Source of the DNA: Craterostigma plantagineum | Taxonomy: Eukaryota; Streptophyta; Magnoliopsida; Lamiales; Linderniaceae | Direction of reading: 5' to 3' | DNA: 64,000 nucleotides | Assembly: GCA_027422505.1 (NCBI GenBank) | Contig: JAPQWV010000681.1 | Coordinates: 1-64,000 of the forward strand | Position numbers and translations under genes: made by a program | In this document: positions 25,761 through 37,935 of the stretch, piece after piece | Numbering within the stretch: position 1 is the stretch's first letter | Layout of the letters: every line of letters begins with the position of its first letter | Notes under the pieces: generated by a model | Seen by the model: the letters and a program-made list of their open reading frames with translations, nothing else | The model's database searches: none | Told to the model about the DNA's origin: nothing

Positions 25761-26681
25761 TGCGTAGAGCTTTTGCAGCTGAAATAGCAGGTTATGAACC
25801 TTACTAAGGTATTTACCCGAATTTTAAAAAAAATTCGTGTATTTTCGGGTATCGGGTTAAAACCCATAACATGAGCTACCCGAAATACCCGATCAGGTGC
25901 CCGACTTTTTTGGCCCAATGAATTATAAATAATGTGAATTACTAATTAGTATTAGGCCGAACAGGAAAAATTATTATTAATATTTAATACAAAGGCCCAG
26001 CCCACCAACAAACAAACAAATGAAAAAAAAAAAATCAAAACTAACCAACGCCCAATACACAAACACTCACAGACTGACACACACGACACTAGCACAGACG
26101 AGCAGACAGTCGCACCTCACCATCACCCACCAGTCCCGCCTTCGTAGCTCGCCGACCGCCGTCAACCAGCCGAGCGGAATATCGTCGGCCGCCATTCGTA
26201 CATTAGCCACTAAAATTCGTCCAAAATAGGTATAAATTCTTATCAACCGTAATTTTCTATTTACAAATTTTGTTGGTTTTTTTTTTTCAATTTTTTGGTT
26301 TCAAAAGATGATTTTCAAAAAATAAAAATAAAAACGGAAAACCGCGGGTACCCGATCTTCGACCGGGTCGGGGTCTGGTTTAAGTTTCAATACCCGATTT
26401 TTTCGGGTACCTGACCCGAAAAACCCGAAACCCGAGATACCCGATCCCACCCCCTTCATTGTTTGTAGGGGTAATTTTGTAATTTACTGTTTGATCCGGG
26501 CCCGCCTGACCGACCCGACATTGCTGGATCTTGAAATTCAAGTAACTTAGCTGACACTCGCTCGACGACGACATCCTCTCAGCTGCGAAAAGCAAACGTT
26601 TTGCCAAAGCGATCACCAGGTCCGACCCGACCCGAGAAATCGTCCGGCGTGCAACTTTAGAGAGACCAAAGCGAGCGCAGC
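25761..26681. other. Spacer with a probable degraded hAT-like MITE and the ALG9 promoter
   Basis: Two zones rich in ACCCGAA/GGGTA motifs (about 25820-25905 and 26335-26455) flank an AT-rich and then CA-rich core. The right zone, read in reverse, starts GGGTGGGATCGGGTATC, like ends of plant hAT MITEs; the left end is decayed and no target duplication is clear. The last 200 bp precede the ALG9 start and should be its promoter and leader. Confidence 0.4.
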
Positions 26682-29055
26682 ATGTCTCAATCGACGGCGA
26701 GGCAACGCCGCGCGACGACTGGGAACCTCCAAACGACATCGTCCCGCTCCGAGTACTCCAAGCTCGACAAGCCCCAGGCGTCCGACGGCGGAGCGGATCC
26801 AGGCTTGAAATGGTTTATGCCGTTGATTGCGCTGGGGATGCTTCGATACATGAGCGCCTCGTCCAACATAGTACACGATTGCGACGAGGTTTTCAATTAT
26901 TGGGAGCCGTTGCACTATCTGCTGTACAAGTCTGGCTTCCAAACATGGGAGTACAGGTTGATTTTGGATAAATTGGTCGATTAATTGACTCGTTAAGTTG
27001 TAGTAGGCTTTTCGTTCTCTTAGCTGTGCTGTTTATGATTTGCAGCTCCCAGTTTGCGCTGAGGTCGTACTTGTACCTTCTTTTCCATAACTTGGTTGGT
27101 TGGCCTGCTTCTATATGGTTTGTGGAAGAAAAAGTAAGAGGATACTTGTCTTGTCGATTTTCGCTTCCCTAACTTTATGGCATACCTTCTCCAACGATGA
27201 TCGAAATTTGCAGGTGAGAGTGTTCTATGCCATTAGAATATTTCTTGGCCTTATCTCAGTTGTTGCAGATGCTGCTTTAGTTGTAGCCCTTTCAAGAAAA
27301 TATGGAAAGCGTCTCGCTTCATATGCCCTTGCGATGTTGTGCTTAGCAAGCGGCTGTTTCTTTGCTAGCACTAGTAAGTTGTGCGACTTGCATTTTTCGT
27401 GACATTTTTTGAGTGGTCACTGTTTTATGTGTCCACTTTTTGTTATCATGTGTTGCAGGTCTTTTGCCGAGTTCGTTCTCTATGTATGCTATGTCTCTAT
27501 CTTCTGCCCTTTTCCTATTTGATAAGCATGGGGCAGCTGTTTCAGTTGCTGCCATCGGAGTTATACTTGGGTGGCCATTCTCTATCTTGGCCTTTCTTCC
27601 TGTCACAATATACTCATTACGTAGAAGCTTTAAGCGTGCATTTATATCCGGGGTGGTAACTAGTTCTGCTATTGTGGTAAGTCAAATTTGCCAATATCTT
27701 TCGCTACAGTAGCGATGGTTTCTGTCTTTTCACACGTTTTCTTTTTTGTATTAATAAATGTCTCAATATACTTAGAAGTGACCTAAAACTCTGCAGGCAT
27801 TGTCTGTGCTTGTCGACTACCTTTACTACGGAAAGTGGACTTCATCTGTGGTTAATTTGTTGATCTACAATGTGTTGGGAGGAGGGGAGAGCCACTTGTA
27901 TGGCACCGAAGGGCCACTATTTTACCTTAGGAATGGTTTCAACAATTTCAACTTTTGTTTCATTCTTGCTTTGCTTTTCATTGTAATGATTCCCATTGCA
28001 AAGAAGAAGTATGCTCCGGAGCTGTTGATCATCATATCACCCGTTTATATCTGGCTTGCTTTCATGTCTTTGCAGCCACACAAAGAAGAAAGGTAGAGGT
28101 CTTTATTTTTATTCAAAAAACGAATGGTGGATGAAAGCTATTAATTAGTCCTTGTAAATCGTGGTTTATGACGTTGCAGATTTCTCTATCCAATCTATCC
28201 ACTTATATGTATTGCTGCTTCAGCTGTCATTGAAAGCTTTCCAGATTTATTTCGCGACAAGTATAATGCCAACGATGCGTCTGTGTTGGTTACGGTAGAT
28301 TTTTCCATTCTCCATATAGAGCTTCGTTTCTTATCCTTCTTTCGTTTTCTCTCCACATATCTCTTCAGTATTAATGATGCTTTCTTTAAAATGAACAGAT
28401 AGCAAAAGGTCTGCGACCGTTGGCTCTTGGGCTCATTTTATGTGTGTCCCATTCGAGAACATTTTCCATCATCCACGGCTATTCTGCACCTATAGAGATT
28501 TACAAGCACTTGGAGCACCATGATGATGTTGGTGAAGGTATATTAATACTCTACTTCAACTACCCATCTTTTTATGCTAGCAGGACGTGTCTTTTTAGAC
28601 ATTCTAAACAGCTGCTTATGTACATACTGTAGGCTCAGTACTTTGCATTGGAAGCGAATGGCATAGATACCCATCGTCGTTCCTTGTTCCCGAGTACATA
28701 AAAGAGGTCCATTGGATAGATGATGGCTTTAGAGGTCTTCTTCCATTTCCATTCAATTCTACGCTGGGTGGAACGTCAGCTGCTCCATCTTATTTCAACA
28801 ACAAGAACAAAGCATCCAACCAACAATATGTAGTCCATTTACTCTCCTTTTTCTCTTCCTAGTCTTGCTCGTATCTCAACCCAGAAAAGTTTGAATCTGA
28901 CTTATTATACCCATCAATATGGTACTATTTCATTTCATCTCAATTTTCGGGTAATTATTTGCAGCTCCAGGATGTGGATAAATGCACTTTCCTAGTAGAA
29001 TTGCATCTCCAAAGGCCTTACCTTCCTCGTGGGAGTGACTTGAACACATGGGAGG

Positions 29056-29133
<78 letters not shown>

Positions 29134-29325
29134 TATATGTGTGTGAGTGTTCATCCTAACGCTAGCTGACGTTATGCACAGGTGGTTGCAGCTATACCAT
29201 ATCTGGATAGAGAGCTTTCTCCTCCAAAGTACCGATCGTTCTTCATTCCATACCTTTGGCAGCAGAGGAACGTATTCGGCTTGTATAAGCTGCTCAAGAG
29301 AATCCCAAAAGAATCATCATCGTAA
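26682..29325 (+). CDS. ALG9: ER alpha-1,2-mannosyltransferase ALG9
   Basis: Glycosyltransferase family 22 enzyme of the ER membrane that adds alpha-1,2-mannoses from dolichyl-phosphate mannose to the lipid-linked N-glycan precursor; loss of the Arabidopsis gene (EBS3) weakens ER quality control. Ten exons: 26682-26956, 27046-27133, 27214-27373, 27459-27676, 27797-28092, 28180-28294, 28399-28537, 28633-28829, 28965-29054 and 29182-29325, giving 573 residues in frame. The first luminal loop holds the conserved HDCDEVFNYWEPLHYLLY, with the Asp residues typical of the family. Many hydrophobic spans follow, and LQPHKEERFLYPIYPL is the conserved HKExRF motif. Intron 9 is almost entirely a compound CT/TA/CA microsatellite. 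Confidence 0.94.
29059..29146. repeat. Compound (CT)n(TA)n(CA)n microsatellite in ALG9 intron 9
   Basis: About 17 CT units, then about 14 TA units, then six CA units and a short TG tract. The run starts only five bases after the exon 9 splice donor (29055), and the whole intron is 127 bp. Confidence 0.95.
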
Positions 29326-30594
29326 TCAACAGGCCGAGCTCATCTTTCACTCGAAAAGGAGAAGGCTAACTTTTTTCGCAGATCTCTGCATTTTTCGACT
29401 ACTAATTGCTGTGTTGCGTTGTATTTGTCTGAGGTAAATTAAGAGACATACATTGATTTTGTTCCCAGATGGTAGTTCTTGGTCGGACTTCAACACTGTT
29501 TGTCTGAATTTCGTGACGTAACGTCACATATATCTGATTAAGAACGTCTGGATGCTTCCATGCAGCATATGAAAAGTACACTACAGCCTTAGATTCAGTA
29601 TTTTGACATAACAATACACGCACGCATATATATAGTGAAATTCCTCCAAGAGCATTGGAAAAGGTTTGAGGAAGAACGACAGTAGAGCAACATGAGAAAT
29701 AAGAGCTATCCAAATTTACTGTATATTTTCCATCGTTTATCTATTTTCTCTGTAAAAGGCAACCAAGAAACCAAAAAAAAGAGGGGGGAGGAAAAACATT
29801 CCTTTGTTCGTAGATGCATGTGATGGATCGGCCTTTTTGCTTACGTGGAAACATAAGTAATAATGAGTTTTTTTTGTTTAAAAACTTGTTCTAATGAAAT
29901 TCATAATGATGTTACGGGTGTTTTAACGCTTGATGGAGGGAGGTGTAACGATTTCGTCCGTATTCGATGTTACGGGTGTTTTAACGCTTGATGGAGGGAG
30001 GTGTAACGATTTCGTTCGTTGGAATACGGAGTGGAATACAAAGAGTGGTATAGGTGATCTCAACCGACTATAAACTTGCAACTGCCCAATTTGGTCTGTC
30101 AATTTATTAATGATTATTTATAATTTTATTCTATTTCATGTATTACAAATTTATTCCTAAGTTATAATATAAATTACTTTATTAATGGTATGAAATGTTC
30201 ATAGTATAAAAAACTTAACATATTTCACACACATTGGGTTGGGTGTGCTACACATATTAATATTGTGGAATCGTCTTTTAACTTGAGATCCATTGCTCTC
30301 GGCCATGATTTATGAAATTTGTGTATTTGAATTTTTATTGTGTTTTTAATTAGACATGCAATAAATTTCACATTTATAATACACACAGTAGATTATATGT
30401 ATTCTAAACTATTCATGTTTTAATTATTTTTTAATAAGGAAATGAGGGTATATTTATTAATATATATTTGCAATGGACCGAGCTTTTTTCTTCTCCATCA
30501 CCACGCGAACAGAGAAAAGCCCTTTCATTTTCAATAGCGTAAAATCTCCGCCATCAAGGACCAGGTAGAGAGCTAAGCTGAGATTTGTTTACCG
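29326..30594. other. ALG9 3' UTR, tandem repeat and UBC13 promoter
   Basis: No gene is supported. It contains a two-copy 58-bp direct repeat (listed separately) and AT-rich sequence. The last 90 bp before 30595 are the probable leader of the E2 gene. Confidence 0.45.
29908..30021. repeat. Two tandem copies of a 58-bp unit
   Basis: The unit starting GATGTTACGGGTGTTTTAAC runs from 29908 and repeats head-to-tail at 29966. The two copies are nearly identical through the block TGTAACGATTTCGT. Confidence 0.9.
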
Positions 30595-32432
30595 ATGGCC
30601 AACTCTAATTTACCTCGTAGGATAATCAAGGTTGGTTCCTTCGATCCCTATTTTGATTTATTACGAGCCCTAGATTTTATCCTGTCTATTGCTGTTCTAT
30701 TGTCGATCATGGTGTTCTTGTGCAATCGGGTTGATGGATTCTGATTCTGTTTCTGTTTCGTCTTTCCTTTGATCTGATAGGAAACCCAGCGCCTTTTGAG
30801 TGAACCAGGTAAGACCCGTCGATTCGATTGCAGCTGTGCACTTGGCTGTTGTTTTATAAGAATAGACTTGAATGGAAATCTTGCTCTGTTTATTTTGAAA
30901 TGATCGTATCACTTTATCTTCGTTTTCTAGCTTTTCCTGTTATGCGATATAATTTTACGAAATGTTGAGTCCTGGTTAGTTCCTCACGAACTTGTGAACA
31001 ATAAACTTTGAATGATGTTGCGTTTTCTGCTTTGCATGGCAAAGTTGAGTCAAAATCAGTTTTGTTAATGTTCTTCGCGACGTGTGAATGCAGCCCCAGG
31101 AATAAGTGCATCTCCATCGGAAGACAATATGCGCTACTTTAATGTAATGATTCTTGGTCCAACACAGTCTCCTTATGAAGGTAAGGACAGTGCTATTCTT
31201 GGCTACACTGCTGAAAGGATGAAATCCATTTATATAATTTTTTTTTGTTCTGATCTTTTCATTATATGATGCTATCGTTGAATTTTTTCAACTGGAAGGT
31301 TTGTTATCGGTGATGTATATTTTGTCCTTTTGGACTGGAAAAGCCAAGATTTGAGCTGCAGAAAACCGTCTTATCGTTTTTTGTTGTCTCTTAGATGGCA
31401 GCATTGGACACAGACACTGTCAACTGTACACCAAATGCTAATTGCCTGAATCGTCTTTCTAATTATCCTAGTCTCGCGGACTAAAATAAAATATTTTTAT
31501 TTCTTGTTTAATTTCCTCATTGTCCATGATACTATAAAGGAGGCGTATTCAAGCTGGAGTTGTTCTTACCTGAAGAATACCCTATGGCTGCACCAAAGGT
31601 ACTTTCAATTTATCTCCATTAGTTTACTTCAGGTTTTTTTGTGTATCCTTTTCTTTTTGTCGATATAGCCTGTTGGTTTTAACAATGAAACGATGTTTTT
31701 GTGTTGTTGCCTCATTATTTGTTTATAGCTAATCGCCTATTCTAATATACCGTTCATCACAAGCGATTAACACTTGATACTCATGAACTCGTGAAGCTTG
31801 TGAAAAATCTGATATCTCATGCATCGCGACTGAAATGGAATATCATTTGAAAGAAGCCTCCGTTTTTAGACGTTTAGGTTCTACGGACTGTAATATATGA
31901 CTAACCGAACCATAACTTCTTACAGGTTCGGTTCCTCACAAAAATCTACCACCCTAACATCGATAAGGTTTGTGGTGCTAACTTTTGATCATCTTTGTTT
32001 ATATGTTTTGATTCCACTAATCTCACGGATAATCCAAGTCAGCTCGGAAGAATATGCCTTGACATTCTCAAGGACAAGTGGAGTCCTGCTCTTCAGATAA
32101 GAACTGTTCTTTTAAGGTAATGAAGCACAAATTACAACTTTTTCTTTTTCATTTCAAGATGGAATTCAATGCAAATGATGGATCTTCCATGACTTATTTT
32201 GGTCTATATCATTAGCATACAAGCACTTTTGAGCGCACCAAATCCTGATGACCCCCTCTCTGAAAACATTGCCAAGCACTGGAAATCTAACGAGGCAGAA
32301 GCCGTTGAAACGGGTATTTCTTGAACTGAATCACTTTCTATGCATTTTCTTCAGTGCCACCATTAACATGCGATGCGATGTGATTATCTTGCAGCTAAAG
32401 AATGGACCCGACTTTATGCGAGTGGTGCTTGA
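30595..32432 (+). CDS. UBC13: Ubiquitin-conjugating enzyme E2, UBC13 type (UBC35/36)
   Basis: E2 enzyme that, with a UEV/MMS2 partner, builds Lys63-linked ubiquitin chains for DNA-damage tolerance, iron response and endocytosis. Eight exons: 30595-30630, 30781-30808, 31094-31180, 31540-31598, 31926-31967, 32043-32116, 32216-32313 and 32395-32432. They sum to exactly 153 residues, the usual family length. The UBC fold is complete: PRRIIKETQRLL helix, [17 protein letters not shown], the HPN motif in KIYHPNID, and the active-site Cys in [19 protein letters not shown]. The C-terminus [12 protein letters not shown] is typical. The second exon is only 28 nt. It sits just downstream of ALG9 on the same strand. 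Confidence 0.96.
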
Positions 32433-32970
32433 AGAAGATGTGATGTGTTGTCTCGAGGTTGTTATTGAATAACTGGAAATTCTGTACCTTATGGTCTAAT
32501 CCATCTCTTATGGGTAATGGAAGTTTGGTGTTGAAATGGTACTGTAATTTATTCGTACCATGTACCTTCTACTTGTTTGAACAGCAGTAAGTGCAATGAT
32601 TTCGTTCCGCGCCCCTCTGCCACGTCAGCATAAATCTCGCTCTTTCTCTTTCAACCATTACTATGGAAAAGCAGTAGCGTAATACTTTCAAACTTCCGTC
32701 CATTAAGGTGGTACATAATAAAATTGAATGAGAGAGAACTTAAAGAACATAAGGAACACTTGCAATAAATAATTCACCAATAATATAAATAATAATGTAC
32801 CAATCTGTATTTAATCAAAGTAAAACGGTGTTATTGTAAGAACTGAATGAAGCATAACTCGTTTAATCCATATGAGAAATGTAAGAGAAGTTAATAACTA
32901 AGTTATATTAATCACAGAAATAGATTGAAGCTTCTCAAGTTTCGAAAAATCGAAATACTCTTCGTCGTCT
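32433..32970. other. Convergent 3' region between UBC13 and the ATI1-like gene
   Basis: 3' untranslated regions of two genes facing each other plus AT-rich spacer. Nothing else recognised. Confidence 0.45.
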
Positions 32971-34034
32971 TTAAAGCTGTGAAGAGTCGCTTCCACGTTC
33001 AAGCAGACTTTTCGGCCCATGAAGATGAACACCACTGGCAATCACGTCCCTAAATCTCGATATAGGTCCGATAAGCCACCCCATTCTCTGCACATAATGC
33101 ATAGGATATCATGTTAGACAAAGCCAATTCTCAGAAACTCAGCAATTATATCCAAGAATTATCATCCCAGAATCTGTACAATGTAATGAGAAAAACTTAT
33201 TCTTTTTATGACCCTTCTCAAGCTAAGAGATTACGCGGATAAAAACCAAGTACATGAGCTGGTAAAACATGTAAGCATTGAGTAAAACAAGTATCAACCA
33301 TTCCAAGATCGCAAGTCAAAGAAAAAGTCATGGAAATTCACCTCGCGGTTGACACCTGCGTGCCACTTAAGGTGAAGAATCTGCCACCTCTCATGTTGCC
33401 ACTTGTGCCCGACGATTACCAGGCCCATCACGGCAGCCGTGATGAAAACCGACCAAAATGCGTTCGCCTCTTTTGCGTGCCTATAAACAGAAAAGGCCCT
33501 TCTTTTCCACCAAGCCCCACAGGGAAGATTCCCATCATCGTCGCACTCACATCCCTCGACAAGCTTACTTAAGTTTTCGAAGCCCGAATCAGAGGCACGG
33601 TCCTCAGTCGAAGTACTGTTCTGTTCTTCATCAAAGACTCTTTTGTTTCCATTGCCCGAGGTGTTCACAGGTCTAATGTTTCCCTTCTCGTCAAAGATGG
33701 GAATTGCTGGAAAATCGCCATAAACTAGGCCCTCGTCGGTTGAATGTTCTTCATCCTCTGTAACCCCGATATCGTGTTCCTTGCTGAAATGCCTAGATAC
33801 ATCATTGACATTAGCTTTCTCTTCGTACTTTGGTTCTAGTGGCAAATTCTCGTGCTGATTCGGTGGGAAAACAAAATGTCCCGACATAAACATGAGATTT
33901 GATGTTTCTGCTTCTCCCGCCTCAGTCTCAAGACCGCTGGTACCAGGTGAAGCAGCATATGCTGATTCAGTGAGTATCTCCCATTCGTTTCCTTTGGGAG
34001 GATTTATCCCCGTACTTTCTTCACTTTCTGCCAT
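32971..34034 (-). CDS. ATI1: ATG8-interacting protein (ATI1/ATI2-like)
   Basis: Plant-specific selective-autophagy receptor-like protein; Arabidopsis ATI1/2 bind ATG8 and mark ER- and plastid-associated bodies sent to the vacuole. Two exons (33342-34034 and 32971-33087), 269 residues. I chose the ATG at 34034 because it begins MAESEES followed by GNEWEILTESAYAASPG, the conserved family start; an upstream in-frame ATG at 34061 would add nine residues that look like leader. WEIL just after the start is a plausible ATG8-interacting motif, the short type of W-x-x-L. An acidic disordered middle is followed by a single membrane span (AFWSVFITAAVMGLVIVGHK) and the conserved cytosolic tail GWLIGPISRFRDVIASG. 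Probable 5' UTR introns lie between 34035 and about 34486. Confidence 0.88.
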
Positions 34035-34869
34035 GCCTTTAAATTTCCTGTTTCCCAACATTTTGTTAGTGAGGTTTTGAAGATGTTATCAGGACAGACT
34101 TAGATGTTTTTGAGCAAGGTTGTCTACGTGAACGTGGGTAGTAAGAAGCTAGCTGACATACAGTGAGTTGATCTGTTTCTACTTTAATTCAAAGCTAAAC
34201 CACGAATTTTGACATTTTCCTGCAAATAACATATAAGATAAACCCAAATAACTCAAGTAGTTCATCCATACACAAAAACCAATACCTCCGACTACGAAAA
34301 GAAAACGCCAATCCAGCTCAAACTTCAGTAAAAGCTCAAGCTTAATCACACATAAAGGAGAAACACACACACAAAAAAAAAAAAAAACCGCATACACCAA
34401 CGAAATAAATCAATAAACAGATCCATTGAAAAAAACATCCACGATTCAACAGCACGGAACATAATTCAATCGAAACGCGGTTACCTATTGCGAAGAAGCC
34501 CTTAATTAGAAGGGGTATATGCTTACAGTAGATGATATATCGAGAGAGCTATCCAAGAGAACGATTGCTCAGACCGAAGAAAGAAATTTGATCGAAGACT
34601 TCGCAATGATGGGGAGATATAATTGAAGGTTGAATTTACGTTGCGATCTTTCTGGGACCTAATCTAATCGGATGAGATAAAGTTACCGGGAAAACCGGTG
34701 ATATTTTACCGACTATATAAAATTGAGGACCAAATCTATAAATAAACACAAATTCGAATCCTTCCCCAAATTTTAAAGGTAATTACACTGAGCGCGGTCG
34801 GCAAAAAAAAATTGAAAACATGAAATTTCCTAAACTCATCTGAAGCAGCAAATAATCGTCTTCTCCAAA
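34035..34869. other. ATI1-like 5' leader with introns, promoter, and ABCG 3' UTR
   Basis: On the minus strand a donor CAATAG|GTAACC is visible at about 34486 and an acceptor TTTGCAG at about 34214, suggesting at least one leader intron for the ATI1-like gene. The region right of about 34620 is spacer plus the 3' UTR of the ABCG gene. No additional gene is seen. Confidence 0.45.
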
Positions 34870-36684
34870 TTACTTCGTAGTTCTGTAACTTCTGTACCAC
34901 AGCACAAGAAAACAGAGCACTCTGTAACCCACCACAAACCCCAACATTACCCCCAAATTACTCCATTTCTTCGACTCTTCGAAGCCCTGCCGCCGCAAAT
35001 ACTCACTGCCGTTCATCACACAGTCGCCATTAACGTTTCTCTCCAAGCACTTTAAGCCATTCTCTCTCCCTCCATATTCGTTCACCACCAATCCTTCGAA
35101 TGGGTACTTGAAAAGGCTCAGATAATGCATGAACACCCAATATTCAGGCATCTTCTCCTTCGAAATAAAGTACCCTGAGAAGAGGAAGAAGGATCCCATC
35201 AGCCCAGCTATTACAGAAGTTCCCATGATGAAATTTGGGACCAAAGCGCTGCAGAAAGAGGTGAAGGAATTCGACGCAAGGACGACCACCCATACGGCGA
35301 GCGCGAAGTAGAGGAACCCGCCGGCGTCGCGCCTCAGTCCGACGAGCCAATAGACGGCGGTGCTGTAGAGGACCGCGATTAGCAGCAGAAAGGGGAGGAA
35401 GACGACGGCGTTTGCTACTACGTAGGAGGACACTCTGTAAGAACCCCTCATCGTCTCCCTTGTAAAGATTCTCCTCTCTTGTAGGAAGATCGGCAATCCC
35501 TCCGTCGTCGACGACAGTAGAAAGCTTAAGCTGAATGCGAAGAACCCTAATCTCGTCTGCAGAGCTTCTCGCCCCTGTTTGCCGTCGACGTTCGTGTAGA
35601 TCGAACCCAATATAGCCCCGACCAAAATCGCCTGAACAACCCTCGTCAAAAACAGCTCCTTCGTCCTAAATATGTTCTTCCCAAACCTCTGACTCAGCGT
35701 CACAATCTCCTCCAATCTAGGGCTCGCCGCGTGTCGAATCTGCGTCGAATCCCAGCCCTCGATTTTTGGAGACCCATCGAACTGTCTGCCCAGCTCGTCG
35801 ATTCGAGCCTCCGATGGGTTCGCTGCAATCTCATCGATCGCATACTCGAGAACGTTGACTCTTGCAGGGATTCGATGGCCCATCGATTTCAGCCTCCCTT
35901 CGAGCGATTTGAGCGAGCCGTGGTGAATGACCGTCCCCTTCGATAAGAGCACGAGCCTATCGATGAGCTCGAGGATTCTGAACCCAGGCTGGTGTATGGT
36001 CAGAACCACGGTCTTCCCTCGGCTAACCGCCTGAACCCTAAGGACCGAAACGACGTTTAGGGCCGAGCCCGAGTCTAGGCCCGAGGTGGGCTCGTCGACC
36101 AGCAAAACGCTAGGGTCGTGGACCAACTCCACGCCTATCGAAACCCTCCTCCTCTCCCCGCCGGAGATCCCCCGACCCGACCCGTCGCCCACCCTCGAGC
36201 CCGCGACCCGACCCAGTCCTAGCTCGGTCAGTAGGAGCCTAACCCTATCTCGGGCCATCCTCTTTTCCTCCCTTGGAAGCCTCAAAAGCGCACTGTAAGT
36301 GAGCGTTTCTTCGACGGTTAGGTTTGGGAAGAGAGCGTCGTCCTGGGTGACGTGGCCCGACAGGCGGCGGAAGGCGTGGGCGTTTATCGGGTGGTCGTTG
36401 ATCAGTACTTTGCCGGAGAATTTCGCCGGAGGGATTTTTCCGGCGAGGATTTCGAGGAGGGTGGTTTTTCCGGCGCCGCTGGGGCCCGCGATGGCTGTGA
36501 TCTGTCCGGGCCGGGCCTCGATGTCTGCGTTCTTGACTATGAATTTGGGCGAAGGCGGCGATTTCTTGGTACTCAGTCGAAGGCATGGGCTTCGGGGGAG
36601 GTGGTAGGAGAGGTCGACGGTGGTTATGGTGTAGGGTTGTGTTTTCCGGCGATCGGATTCCGGCGACTTCACCGGCAACTCCAT
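34870..36684 (-). CDS. ABCG half-size transporter (ABCG10/WBC-like)
   Basis: Plasma-membrane ABC half-transporter of the ABCG/WBC subfamily, working as a dimer. It is intronless with 604 residues, as in the ABCG4/5/8/10 clade. The N-terminal nucleotide-binding domain (about residues 45-270) has Walker [10 protein letters not shown], the signature [12 protein letters not shown], Walker [14 protein letters not shown] and the H-loop in LTIHQPG. The C-terminal half has six hydrophobic spans, including [15 protein letters not shown], an NxxxSF-like segment in [14 protein letters not shown] and the family [15 protein letters not shown] stretch. A Cys pair lies in the last extracellular loop ([13 protein letters not shown]). 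Candidate substrates of related proteins include suberin or cutin lipids, monolignols and phytohormones; which applies here is not visible. The next plus-strand gene, mitochondrial MDH, is separated from its start by a MULE insertion. Confidence 0.93.
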   Translation of the reverse strand: MELPVKSPESDRRKTQPYTITTVDLSYHLPRSPCLRLSTKKSPPSPKFIVKNADIEARPGQITAIAGPSGAGKTTLLEILAGKIPPAKFSGKVLINDHPINAHAFRRLSGHVTQDDALFPNLTVEETLTYSALLRLPREEKRMARDRVRLLLTELGLGRVAGSRVGDGSGRGISGGERRRVSIGVELVHDPSVLLVDEPTSGLDSGSALNVVSVLRVQAVSRGKTVVLTIHQPGFRILELIDRLVLLSKGTVIHHGSLKSLEGRLKSMGHRIPARVNVLEYAIDEIAANPSEARIDELGRQFDGSPKIEGWDSTQIRHAASPRLEEIVTLSQRFGKNIFRTKELFLTRVVQAILVGAILGSIYTNVDGKQGREALQTRLGFFAFSLSFLLSSTTEGLPIFLQERRIFTRETMRGSYRVSSYVVANAVVFLPFLLLIAVLYSTAVYWLVGLRRDAGGFLYFALAVWVVVLASNSFTSFCSALVPNFIMGTSVIAGLMGSFFLFSGYFISKEKMPEYWVFMHYLSLFKYPFEGLVVNEYGGRENGLKCLERNVNGDCVMNGSEYLRRQGFEESKKWSNLGVMLGFVVGYRVLCFLVLWYRSYRTTK

Positions 36685-37367
36685 TTTGGGTGGTGTGGAT
36701 ATGATTTGATTGCAGTGATTTGAAGTTAAGAAAGAAGGGTGAGGCGAGCTTGGTTATTATATTCATGGGCTATGGAGGTCTCAAGTCTAACATTGGCTTG
36801 ACTTGGAGAGCGTTTCTTGTCGAGTGAACAAAAGAATTTGCTTCAAGAAAGATATGTTCTATGTATGCATTGTATTGTAAGAGGATGGAAGAAGGTTTAG
36901 GTCTTTTTTGTAGGTGAACCATATGGTGACAATGCATGGTTTGGTGTTGGTTACGCAGAAAGAAAGTTTTATCGTTTCTCGAGTTATTACGTTACATTGC
37001 GCTTATAAGTCCAATGGTTGGTAATGTGTTTATGTATAATATAAACTCTTGTGTTCTTTTTCTTACCAAACAGGTCTGCTTATAAGTTATAACCCTCCTC
37101 AAGTTGTTTCTTGTAAATGTATATTAGATATCTTTTTTGGATATCGAAAGTTGGAATTTCAGAGAAGATGCCATGGGTGAAACGTAGGGAGGAAATTTTT
37201 AATTTGTTGGAACTTATAAAGATACATCAAGTTTGTGTGATTAAAGAATAAAATGAAAAATAAATAAATAAAATGTGAAAAAGGAAAATATTAAGCGTCG
37301 AAGTACATACACTACACTACACATCTAAATCTAATAGGAGTAATACGTTACAAAATAGGCAGACCAA
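36685..37367. other. ABCG promoter side of the divergent spacer
   Basis: AT-rich sequence between the ABCG start codon and the left target duplication of the MULE. No coding region or element is recognised. Confidence 0.5.
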
Positions 37368-37455
37368 CGAAACTCGGGTATTTTAATTAAATAAAAAAAA
37401 AATCAATCATTAACAAAATAAACAGAAAAATAGAAGTATTAATAAAATAGGCATT

Positions 37456-37860
37456 TTCGTACTCCAGGAATACGAATTACTAACTCGTACTCCAAGCTAC
37501 GAGTTACGTTTGTGCCGCTGACCCGCTGACCTGACACGTCGGCGTAACTCGTATCATGGAAATACGAGATAGTAAATCGTACTGTAGGAGTACGAATTAC
37601 TTGCTGACCCGCTGACCGTGACATGGCAAACGACATGGCACATTAACTCGTATCCTCAGTATACGAGTTACTAACTCGTAATCTAAACATACGAGTTATA
37701 GTGTGTGGCCGACCAACCTGCATGGCCATGCATGATGTCGGCAATAATTCCCCTAACTCGTATTCCGGGCATACGAGTTACGTGTATTATTGCAATAATT
37801 CACGTAATTCGTATATCCGGAATACGAGTTACTTAACTCGTATCTCCAAGATACGACTTA
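37456..37860. repeat. Left subterminal array of nine hairpin repeats in the MULE
   Basis: Nine imperfect palindromes of 23-28 bp with consensus TAACTCGTAY-loop-RTACGAGTTA. They lie at 37456-37478, 37481-37507, 37545-37571, 37573-37599, 37643-37670, 37672-37698, 37754-37780, 37804-37831 and 37833-37860. Stems are conserved while the 7-9 bp loops differ, and several occur in back-to-back pairs separated by one to three bases. Confidence 0.93.
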
Positions 37861-37865
37861 AGTTC

Positions 37866-37873
37866 CTATAAAT
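37866..37873 (+). promoter_or_regulatory. TATA box of the MULE reading frame
   Basis: CTATAAAT lies 63-70 bp before the ATG at 37936, right after the last left-hand hairpin repeat. The intervening leader is CT-rich. Confidence 0.5.
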
Positions 37874-37935
37874 CCTCCCTCCAGCTTGACTCATCTATCA
37901 TTAACCCTTCTCAATTTATATTAATAACTCAAACA

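Noticed and set aside
25508..25918. Minus-strand open frame of 136 codons overlapping the PPR start
   Set aside because: It is a shifted frame of the PPR gene; the PPR frame shows clear repeats.
36245..36766. Minus-strand and plus-strand open frames at the start of the ABCG gene
   Set aside because: Alternative frames of a GC-rich coding region with Walker A in the main frame.
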